A stretch of DNA of 64,000 nucleotides from assembly GCA_000507305.1 (NCBI GenBank), contig DF239332.1, positions 194,737 through 258,736 on the forward strand, read 5' to 3'. Both the position numbers and the translations under genes were made by a program. The DNA is from Breviolum minutum Mf 1.05b.01 (lineage: Eukaryota; Sar; Dinophyceae; Suessiales; Symbiodiniaceae). The number at the start of each line of letters is the position of its first letter. The stretch's first letter is position 1. This document shows positions 12,801 to 24,800 of this stretch, piece by piece. The notes beneath the pieces are model-generated. The model did no database searches, was not told the origin of the DNA, and saw nothing but the letters and a program-made list of their open reading frames with translations.

Positions 12801-15800
12801 CACCTCTAAAAAATGGACACATCCTGTGCTAATCTTGCCCCCCTCTACCTTGCATTTCCACGTCCCAAGCCAACACGACGCAGGAGTTCTTCCACACCCT
12901 TGGTGTTCAACATTTCGCTGCCTTTGATCACTTCCTGAGATGCTAGCGAAGACTGGGATCCTTCAGTGTCCCCCGGTCGTGGCAAATGTGGGCGGCTAAT
13001 GGCAGCAGTGATTAGGTAAATCTCGAGGGTGTGCGTTTTTTTTTCCAGATCCATTAAAAACGACTTATATATTATGGCATAATTATCCTGACGTCAGCCG
13101 TCAGCTAGGAAGATTCTTCTGTCAAATTGTGGTCAGAAACAATTCGACAAGTCGTCTTGCCTGGAATAAAAAACGGACCTCCCCAAAAAAACAGTGCCAC
13201 TCAAATGGAAAAGCAAACATGAGGGTGTTCGCGATTTTAGCGCTACACAAACCCGAGAACGTGCGCTACTATAGCCTTCACACACCGGATGCTCCAAAAA
13301 ATCCCAAGACCCACCTTCTCCACCAAACTGCGCACCGTCGCTTGCCGTAAAGGTAACAAGGCCGCCAGAAGCGGCACAGTCACCTTGACCGGTACGGGAG
13401 CCGTCGAGGGAACAGCACTCAGTAAACCTCAGCGACGCGATGAAAATCTGAGTGAACAATAAAACCTGGCAACTTTGATTAATAGATGTTTACGTTTATA
13501 TATTTTGTTAATGATACTTGTATGATAATTACATGTATGTATTATATAATCTAAGATGTGGAAGTCATGTTCCATGTCTGCGGGGTGGATTTCTTAAGCA
13601 AACTAGTTTGGGATGTTTTGGGAGATTTGCTTTTAATAGAAACTCTTAAGTTTGAATTAATTCATGACCAAACTGGACCGTCCGTGTCGCAAGCTTGAAC
13701 TGTTGGACCTTGGCTTGGGTATATCTTCGGTAAGGCCCAGTCAATAAGCCTATAGCCCCAACAGCCGAGGCTTCCTTATCTTCTTTCATGCATGGCGTAG
13801 AACTGCGTAGAAATCCACCCAAAAATCCACCATTTGGAACCCCAATGATTCGAAACATCCAAGCGCACATTCCTTGCAACCTATGTTAGTTTAATGAGAA
13901 TTATATAGTGAGTGTAAACATCTGAAATACACCCTAAAACAATTTAACATGGCCACTTAAAAAGAAGATGGTTGGAAATACACCCTGTTCGTAGCAGTCC
14001 GTAACTCTGAAAAAAACGCTGCTCAAGTTCAGAATAGCAATTCTGACATCCTGACATGAGAACCTCGACTGTTGATTGGCTCGGTTAACCACTGCGGTGG
14101 ACTTGCCTGCCTTGGGGCCCATCAAAAACCATTGAGGTTTTTAGAAATTTGATGTAAGTTGCATGCGCATGTCAAGGGGTGGCTTTATAAGCCTGGTAAA
14201 ATCTACAACCAATACCCTCTGGTAAACTAACATAGCAATGGACATCCCCATTTTCAATAGGAAATATATCTTCAAACTTCAAAGGGTCCATTTTCCATTG
14301 CCGTGTTAGTTTACAGGAGTGTACTCCTTACAAGAATTGCTTTAAACAATCAAAGAAAGGTTCACAGCTTCAAAATGCGCTTGTGTATCCAATTCGTTCC
14401 AGCAATGTCAATTGGACAAACTCACCAAATGATCAGGCCATGTCAGGCCTTTGGTAAGGTTCCTAACATCTCAACATCAACCATATCCAACCAACAACAT
14501 ACAAAAACTCAACAACAAAACCTTTATGATATGTCATCATGAAAATTGTGTTGTGGTGTTTTCAAGTCATATCAAAACCACAAGGTTTTTAGTCTTGGAC
14601 TCAAACCTCATGGCGAATCCAACTGAAGCGGTCTGAGGTCTTTAGTGTAGGCCATCGATGTGTTCTGGAAGTGACAGTCGACGCTCCTGCACATATTCAG
14701 GATTTATGAAGACATGATCAAGCACCTTAGAGCCAAGATCCAGCGTCTTGCCAATATCCTGGAAACCGTTCCTCTCCATAACTGCGAGGATGCAACGATT
14801 AGTCTCAGGTGTTTTGTTCATCTCAACCATCAAAATTCCAACCTGAAGCTTCTGAAAATCTGTTGATTCAAGCACTTCGCATTCACTGCCTTCAATGTCC
14901 AGAGACCAAAAATCCACAGTCCGACGATCTGAATCTATCGCTCGGATCAGCTTTTCGAGTGGTTCAGCCTGCACTTGACGGCTGGAAGTTGCATCTTCGT
15001 GGCTAAACGCGCCATTCTGTTCATCAGTGAAATGAAGTAGCATTGATCCTTTTGAAGGCGAGATGGCACCGTGAAACACCCAAGCCTTTCGCTTCTTGCT
15101 TGCGATCTTGAAATAAGCATCCCCAGGTTCTACCAACAGACCTTGCCATCCAAGTGATTCGTAGTAGATTGTATTACTCAGAGTCTCTCCATCAAAAGCA
15201 CCGCTTTCAACAAAGAAGCCATTCTCAATTTGAGACAGAATCGGGGCTAGGATTTCATCTTGTCCTGCAAAGTTGTGAAAAGCGATCGGAAAGAATGTCT
15301 GGAGAAAAGGGTATAAGCTTGGCTAATCATGATTCGGCTCATTGTACACCAATACAGCAAATCAAGGGAAAATCAGTGATATTGCATGGCAAACTCGCAC
15401 GGAAAACACCTCCCTCTTAGAGCAGGGGAGTTTTCCAATCCGCTTAAAGCACACCCAACCTACTAAAACACCTTGCTATCCTACTGCCAGAAATTCTGCC
15501 GCATATTGGACATCGAAAGGCTGTTTACATGTTTTTAACACAACAAAACACCTGTCCGAATTGCGAGAACTTCATGTTCTCCCGGGGATTGGTGAAGTTG
15601 TAAGGCTCCATGCTTGGCTGGTCAAGGTGAATCGGCCGACTGCCCTGACATAGGTGCGCACAACTGGTGACTTCAAATGCAATACGTATTATTAACCATG
15701 TTACATGTTAAACCTTTTCAAAGTGGTGGCTGGGGTCCCCCTGACACCAACCCACATGAATAAAGTGAACAAACCCAAACTTAAATTATCTTATATTGCA

Positions 15801-18800
15801 CGTCCTTCAATGATTTCAATGAAATTCCCATCAGTTAATCACAATTTATCTCTATCTTTCTCCGCTTGAAAATATTTCGCCATGTCGAAGCCTTGCTGTC
15901 GCCCTTCGCCTGAAGTAGAATAGCCCCCTTTGCACCACAAGAAGCTGCTGCCACGTCAGGGCATGTCGTCATCTCAGCCGTTTCGCCAGCGCAGCAATGA
16001 AGTAACGTCATGAAAGCAAAGCATCCTGCAAAAAACAGTCCGTATCCATTCCATAGCACGGCGAATTTACCTTCAAGACTCTCTCAATATATTTATGTGG
16101 GTTTGCGTCAAAATTAGAGATCCCCAAATTATATACCATTTTTTCATAAGGACAACAGCGATAAATCCTTGGATGACTGGGGTTCCCAATTTTCAACGTT
16201 TAGATTTCAACATGGTTCAATTTGACTCAATTCCCTGGGTCTGGTGCCTTCGGGTGGTCAAACCCCTGCCCCCCCGGAACCACATGGGGAGGGACAACAA
16301 AAACATGAGAACCACCAAGTGGCAAAACCCGATAAGTCAAGAACACGTAGACTTTGAGACTTCATGTGATTGCCCCGTTCGAAGATATCATTTGCATGGT
16401 CCCTGTTATGAACGTACCGGCTCATACCTTAAGGATCCCCAAGGCATGAAAACAGAGGTGCTACTAAGTGAAGATTCATGCAAATGAGATCCTTGTGCAT
16501 AGGCACACTGGGTACATCTGGGTAGCATTGATGGAGGATATCTGCCTGCCCACCTGTTGACAACATGTCTCATGATTTTCGCAGGTTTTATAAATCAGGC
16601 CAATGATGGCGAATGAGATCGGGTTTCCTCCGCTATGATGTTCATGGAATGTGGCTGTCAGTGCGGCTCCGTTGTGGACAGCTTGAGGTAGTAACCCGAT
16701 GCGATGAAACACATTTCACCGGCTACCTCAAGCACTTTTGCTATGCTCTGAGGGGTTCTAAGAATTCTTTAGACTCTAGACTCTAGACCTCATATTTTTT
16801 GGGGAAGGTGTTCTTTCCTTTCCCACGAAGGATGGGGATTTTTCCGGCCCAATGTGAGATTCACAATCCCGGTGAATCGGATATCCTCCCAAGGTGAACT
16901 TCATGGGAAGATCGACCACCGTTCCACTGAAGCACAGAAACGGTTCACGGTTTCTAAATGGAAAGTTGAGTACTTTGAGCCTTACTGCTGCAAAAACACA
17001 AGAAATGGAGCATATGAAGCTGCCTTGTTTTTTTCAGAAGCAGGGCTTCTCATCGTCTGGCAGAAAAGATGGCTTAAATAGCCAAAGTTGTTGGTGTTAT
17101 CTTAGAATAATGATCCAAACGTGATGAACATTGATGAACATTGTCTAAAGGATGAACCCCTTTTTAATCTGATTCCAACATGCTGAAACATCTCTCTGAA
17201 ACCAGTTCAGTTCAAGCCCGGGGTACCTAATAAGGTTACAAAAAAGTGCATGGCAATCTCCATCCGTCTTTCTAAGCAAGAAATAGTTGCCTGAACTATT
17301 GTACTGAGCCTGAAAATTAGTTACACAAACGCTTGCAGTCAAGACTGTCAAGTCAAGTCGTAGATTCATGGCATTTCTTGGTATTGCCAACAGCAGCAAA
17401 GCACAGTCTTGGTCAAGACACGTAGCCCAGCCACAATTTGCGAGGGATTCATATCCTGAACCGCAAGGCAGGCTGTCTTGGCAAATCTGTAAAAAAAAAC
17501 TTTAGGGAAAAATCTTACTGGAGATCAAAAGAGTAAAGTCACCCTACTCTGCACTTTCAATCTTCTCATATTACACAGGTCCTGGTACCAAAAAAGACCA
17601 TTGTGAAAGACAATAGTTTGCCCTCAAAGTTTGTCAAAATATTGCACTTGAGAAACAAAAATCTTTGGCATCTGCTCATTTCATCTCATACAGTTGCTTT
17701 GGAATTTCTCCCCCGTGAAAGGATTCATTTGCCCTTCATTGGGTCATTGGGTATCAATCCGTCCAACTGCCTGTAGGATATCCTTGCTTATGGGTGTCGA
17801 CAACGCGTCGAAAGAGCTACGGCAAATAGGGCAACGCCTCCCGCAGCGAGGAAGTGGGGACCACAGATTTCAAGTGTTGGGATGGTGTTGGAGGTGGAAA
17901 ATATGCTGCCAGTCAAAAGAATTATCAATCAAGTTCCACAGGATTTAAACCTATATCCCAAAATTTTCAAGCACAGGTCAGCCTTCGGCCTGTAGTAAGC
18001 CCATGAGGGCTGTAGGTGCCGCAAAAAAGCCATGATTGGGAGAAGTGTCATCCAATCCAACTCTGATAGTTGGGATATAAGATTCAAATCTACCAATCTG
18101 CCTATATAAAGGACACGATCGGATTCATATCATTTCGATACATAATTAAGCATATATGATATATGGGCGTTTCCCAAATGTTTGGTCGCAATTTTCGTCG
18201 CAAAAGAACGGCCAGTTGGAAATTGGAACTCCCAAGCTTTCTAAAAAATCAAACTCCAGCGGCTGGACATGATCGCCAACTTGCTGATTCAAAGTTTGTG
18301 TTATAACAAATTCTTGCAATGGCCAACTAGGGTGTGATTAGAAGCGATTGGCAAACAAACCGTTCCTGAGAGGGTAAGGTGAACGACTTAAATCTTCGTT
18401 GACTCATGCACCCTGGTACAGTACAGCAACCATGCCAAACGATAACACCAGCCCAGCACAGTTTCATCGTTGAACCCCCACCCCCGGTACCTGGGTCTTA
18501 AGCGCTCAGCACAAGCTGCATGCATGTAGTGCAAACCTCCGCGAAAAAGTTGAGATACTTTGACTGGAGGGTTGAAGATGTTGAAAACATGATAGCATTT
18601 GATGTCAAGTTTGTGTTTTCCAGAAAGCTTTCCCTACGATCAGCAAAAGATGTGAGATTCTAGGAACGGTGTTTTTGTTATAGCTGAGTAAGAGGTCATG
18701 GATGAGTGCAGATATATAAATGATGTGGATGTGTGTATCAATAAAACCGAATGTTAGAGTATCTATATAAATACACTGCTCACTGCTCATGTAAATCTTA

Positions 18801-21800
18801 AATGTATATATATAAATGTATATATATATATACATTGTGTCATGTCCCCAGCGACTGGCAGTCTTCCATGAAGGCATGTAGGATGTCCCCCACCAAAAAT
18901 GAACCGAATATGTTGTCACTGATTAGGGAGCAAGGGCATTTGTAAGGGCAAGTTTCAATGTAGGTATTTTGGAGTCAGTATATGCAAATAACGCTATCAG
19001 AAGTATGAATATAATATATATATATGAATATATTTAATTATAATTATAGATACGAGTACAGTGAAGTGAAAAAAACAATCCATCATACAGTATGTATGAT
19101 GCACCAATCTTCCGGCGATCTTTCTGAGCCGAAGAACAGCTTGAGGTGCTCTCTCCCACATTGAGAAGAGCAGCAACCGGTTGGGCACACAACGAATCCA
19201 AACAAATACCTGAGCAGCAACCGGTTGGGGGTCACACACGACTCACTGTCTTGTATGACTTATCAAGGTCTCTGAGAAAATGTTGGGTTGAAGACTTCTC
19301 TGACATGCGCCAAAGAACTGGGCAAATTGTTGAGAATAGGTGTAAGAAATTGAAATGGTAGAATTTAACTATTCTTCTGACTTCTGATAAGTACATACTC
19401 TTCGATATTTATCATCTTCATTTGCAACATGTAAATTCCCAGGTAAAAACTGCACAACCTGCCGTCATTCCCTGCAACTTTGGGATATTTCGGGATCTTG
19501 CTCCATCTCCAGAACACACACCGGAAATCACGGGTGCCAAAGATGCAACAAACTTCTAGCTCCTGCCGGCGGAGTAGCAGCGCGTGACATGTGCATCGCC
19601 GTGGTTTTTTTTCTGGACGGAGATACACCCTGGAAAATTAACGGCTGGAACCCCAAAACTGGTTTGTTCAGATGAATTTTCCTTTTCCAAGGGGCCATTT
19701 TTCAGGTTCCAGCCGTTAATTTTCCAGGGTGCGTTCCAAAATCCCAATGACACCCTCAAAAAAATGACAATCTTTTAGATGATTTTGAAACTGCGTCGCC
19801 AACCTTTTGTTTTCCCAAGCAAAAATGCAGTTTTGAGGGGGATTCACATGGACTTCACATAGAACCAATGATATTATATAATGATTCCAAGGATTCTGGA
19901 GCTCTTTACAGATCTGTATTAAGTAGAGAAATACATCGTTTGACGTTCCAAATCGCTTCCCTATAATATCACGTGTTCTACACATGACACGTTGATTTTA
20001 GGATGGGACCTGATGAAACACATGATGCAAATTTCAGTCAATACTACCCAGATTCTTCCTGCACATTCTGCTGCAGGACTCGTGACTTGATGGAAGTACA
20101 TGTAAGATATCTAAATGGATCTATCCAGTTCCTGGGTCACAAATCCATCCCTAACATTCAGCACTAGTGCATTTAGATGTAATACTACTGCATTACTGCA
20201 ATCAAAAATGAGACATGATTCCACACCCCCAGGTTTTTGGGAACCCCCCCCCTACAACAAAGAAAGGAAAATTGGAGGAAGGGGGGAGGTCTTATTTTTA
20301 CGACGTCGACATTACCATGAGGCCTACAACGCAGGGACCAACCCATTGAGTCCTCCGATTCGTGCAGCATGTTTCCCGAGGTGCAGTGTAGCACATCAGG
20401 GGATTTAGGTGATGCCATGGCTTGAAGGCAGGTGATGTAGCGACACCTTTGGACGCTAACAGCTCCTGAGAACCTGCAATTGGGAACATGATTCTTTGTA
20501 GTCGCTAGAATAGATGCCTTAGAAGCTGCGCATGGTGAACTTCAGCTCTTATCATCATTCCCTACACCCTTCACCTTGAACCCACACCAGGGGATGTTGT
20601 CCCCTTGTTGTTCAGGACCTCTAGAATATCTATAACAAATATAACAGGCTTGGTAATTAAGGTGCGTAGACTAATATCTACAGGAAAACATCACCGAACA
20701 TTTCAGTGTTTAGAGCATTGTTCGGGTGGAGATGGTCCATTTCTTCTTCTAGAAGTATTTCAGGAATGATGGGAATTTTTGAAGGCCAACGAATATCATC
20801 TAGCCATGTCAATATATACACTGCTACCAAGGCAGGGAGGGCGATAGTGGAATCTTCCTGATTTCGTGTGATTAACATTTCACCCACCAAATTCCGATAA
20901 AAAAACCTTACACCCCTGAAAATTAACACGGTTCACCTAAAAATTTCCCCCAATTGAAATCCGGAAAGTCATCTAAACCAAACCTCCATGACTTCGAGTC
21001 GTTCCATGTTGTCAATTTTCCAGGCTGTAAAGGTTTTGACATTACGAAAACGAAGCAATTGTTGCTGCCAAGTCAAGTAACATATCCAGAAATTCTGCCG
21101 AAAAACACAAAGGTAACGGTACATTCCACAAACTCCCTTGCCAGTCGCACTAGCCTACAGTAAGTGTTCTGATATCTAATTATAGATGATGCTTCCTGGA
21201 TTACTAAACCATTCAACAGCTGTCACTAAACCATGTGTTCTGCTCATGTGAGTCAAGTTTTGCTGCCTGCAGCTTGGTTCTGCTTACGAATTCCTAAGCG
21301 CGAGCTGCTCTGAGACATCAATGCTGCGAATGCATAAAACGGACAAAAATCAAAGAATCAGCCTGGACAGAGTGATCAAACAGACTGGATAGAATGGAAA
21401 CAAAGCACGACCATATCTGTTGTTCAAATCGAATTTATGGTACCTGACTCCCATGTATTGGTGGAAATCTGCCGTTGAAAGCAATATAGTGAGGATGGAG
21501 CACAACATCCATAGATGTATTTCCTCTTGAAGATGGGGTCATTTCCGAATGCCATAGTAGCTTTTCAAAGGACAATTCCAGAATAGGCATGTATATGAAA
21601 ATAAACCAATGCAAATGCCAAAAGAGTCCTGCCTGAACCAGAAGGGATAGCATCTTTGCACCGAACATCATCAATTTGGCACCCAAAATTATAGGTTGGG
21701 TCAGCATTCCCTCCGTTGTGGTGGTGGGGTGGCTTGTAGTACATTGCAGTACTAGCAGCATTAGTAACGCCACACCTACAAGTAAAAGCAAAAGCAGTGG

Positions 21801-24800
21801 CAATTCTTGTACTGGTACGGCACCACTACTATAGTACATTTAGCTACAACCTCTACAAGAGGTCCGCCTTTAAAAGGGTGAGTCTATTCACAAGTACAGT
21901 ATAAAAATATATACATATATCTATATAATGAGATAATATCATCACTGCCATCTTCCTTTGTTAAAACACCCCTGCTTTCCCCGGGCGTCACGGTTCCCAA
22001 CAAAACGCCCCGTATACAACTCACCTTTAAGAGTTGCTTCAGCAGAAGCCTCACCAACTCCACTTCCAACAGGTTGTATTTACTCCTTAAAGGCCGGCAA
22101 CAAAAAACCAATGGAATCAACCAAAAAAATAAAGGGTTCAACAACCAATTCAACAAGGAACCATTTTGTTAGAAGGAAAAGGGCCGATGTGGTATTTGTG
22201 GTGCTTTTTTTGGGTAAATTTTCGGGGGGATGTCCATCCAAAACGCCGAAAGCCGTGGGGTGAAGCTTCAAAATTCCACACTCCTGGGAAAGGAACAGCA
22301 AATGCAGTTGAAGACTTACTACTTATATTGAACAACAGCACCAGTTGCAGGATAAAGTGACCAGCCAATTAATAAACGCCAATCAAGCAACCAGCAAACC
22401 CACAAACAAACACGGAAAAAACGACACCGGAACACTTGTTGCAGGACAACTCCATATGCAATCGGGCGCTGCAATCCTCTTGACCCCTCTCCGTGGCTGA
22501 ACCGAGTGTCCCTTCATTGTTTTGGCTCTCCTAAGCAGTGGATTTGGCTGGATTGTATCTCCCTGAGATTAAGCTGTTCCACACCATGAAACATGGAAAT
22601 TCAAAGAGCAAGCTCCGTAAAAACAAAAAAACAGAAACCTGGCATCCTATTGCCAACAACATGCATATACATAGACAACAATAGAACACCCTCAAAAACA
22701 AAAATATCACACTGATAAACAATTATGTGATATGGCATGTTCTAAAAACACCCTTTTATGAGGGATGACGTCACCAGGTCTTGTGACCTGGAATATAACA
22801 ACACACACACACACACCAAGACTTTGCAAGAAGAAACGCTGTGTCAACTTCATTTCCTGAGTGTCAGCAAGCCATTCCCAACATTGCCAGCCAGTTTGTA
22901 TGAATCACCATCAAAATTACCAAACCAAAATTGACCTCCACCAAAGCAATTTGGCAGCTTTCCCGCTGGTCTATCTTTGTTTGTGATGCACATATTACTG
23001 CATGGCTTTCCTTCTGAAACCCCCCCCCGACATGCAGGAGTCGCCAAAAGAACGAGCTTCTGCGTTCGGGCAAAGATTACCCTCAAAGCATTGGATAAAG
23101 TCAGCCTCGAGGCAAAGCCCCATTGAAAAAGGGCACTGCATCAAACATGTCATCATGGAAGGCATGTATAACTGATATTTTTTTGTTTCGGACATGCCCA
23201 GCAAAAACCTTGTACCGCTAAGCAAAGTGCTCAACGTCGAATGATTCTAATGAGAATGTCTTTAGCAAAGCCCGAATCCTTAGCTCATGTTCCTTGATTC
23301 TGTGCACTCCATGTCTGGGATGTCAGGTTTCCCTGCAAATCACACCAATGGTCCAATGGTACTTATATCTATTCTACATGGATGGCATGGGTTGGACCCT
23401 GCCACCCACCCTGGGACCCTACCCCTTTCCAGCCAGCAGCCAGGAATGCCAGGACATGATATTTTTCAACAAACAGCTCTATAGAGGCTGATGAATATCT
23501 AAGCCTGTATAATTAGTGGAGGGTTAATTGCTATACACCTATACCGTAACGATGAATTTGATGTTTTGGCAAGCTGATTCGGTTTTGTGTTTTTTTCCAA
23601 AATAAGTGATCTTCCGATTCCACGGGAGATTCTAGGATGCAAAATCACGGTGAAGACGATTCAAGATTTCATACAGGTTTCCGGTAGTTTCTAGTTGGTG
23701 GTCCAACCCGTTGAAAAACATTTGTCAAATTAGAGTCAAATTGGATCATTTCCCACCTAGGTTTTAGTTGTGAGTCAAAAGACTGAAATGGCACCATTCT
23801 GTTGGTGCGAAGCGCCAAGCAGCAACATCAGGCATGGAGGTGTCAAGGAACATGATGGGAGCTTTTCTTTTATAGGACCTCAACATAGCAATGATAGCTC
23901 TTCATGGAGGGCGGGGAGTGGAGAAGTTTCTGCTGATAGGCTCCTATAATTGGGGAATGATGACTCATCTTCCACACTGAACCTCCACCAAATGCCATCT
24001 AGGAAGTGAACTTAAGACAGTCAGAGAAATGTATGCGTCAATTGGATTCACCATGGATTTGGGAGATTTTGCAAGCATAGGACCTAGCCATCCATTTGAG
24101 GAGCTTACCGGGCTTACCCATAGCGACAGAGTGAAGTTGGTCCAAGTGACTTCTCACTGCAGTCTTAACGGGTGGAAAGTTTCCTATGATACATCAGGCA
24201 TGCGTAGAATTTGGGTAGCATGTATGATGATTGTGTATCAAATCAAGTGCAACATGATAAATATCTACTTTGTATATTCAAAAATCATTCATAGACAGAG
24301 TCTAGCTTTAGGAATCCACAAGCGCAATAGTGTGAAGCGTAGTGAAGATAGAATTCAAACAAAGTACACTATACAGTATACATCTATCCCACATCATCAA
24401 TCTTGCACATATTTTTTGGGCTGTTTGTGACCAAAAAAAACACCACTTTCCCAGCCATCAAATTCATGGTCTCTATGGGAAGCCATGTGCAATCTGAAGA
24501 ACTTCGTGAAGAAGGCTTGGTTCATTCGACAGGACACAAAGGTGGCGTCAGGAAGGCCATCCTGGAGGAACAAAATCGATGGCACATCTCGTGGCCTACT
24601 GTAGCCTAGAAGAAGTTTAAAAACAAAACGATTCACCCAGGTGAACATGTTTTTTTTGGGGGTGATTTGGAAAAACATGAAAAAACATGGGGTTCGGATT
24701 TGCATGAAATTTCCCAACACATGGCATTGTGATGTATACATGGAGAGGGAGAAAACAAAAACATATAATTTGTTTGGAAATCCTCATCATCCAGTCTTCA

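Larger units (their letters stand above)
8597..12848. other. Intron-like stretch with inverted-repeat elements
   Basis: It holds family A elements (9204-9313, 10460-10564), a family C element (11404-11519), a short hairpin with the arm AAACGTGCT at 9542-9568, and AT-rich sequence. At 12035-12580 two plus-strand frames stay open without a recognisable protein. No convincing exon was found. Confidence 0.45.

Noticed and set aside
22995..23234. Minus-strand stretch DMFDAVPFFNGALPR as a helicase exon
   Set aside because: The helicase reading is continuous without it, and its acceptor is poor.
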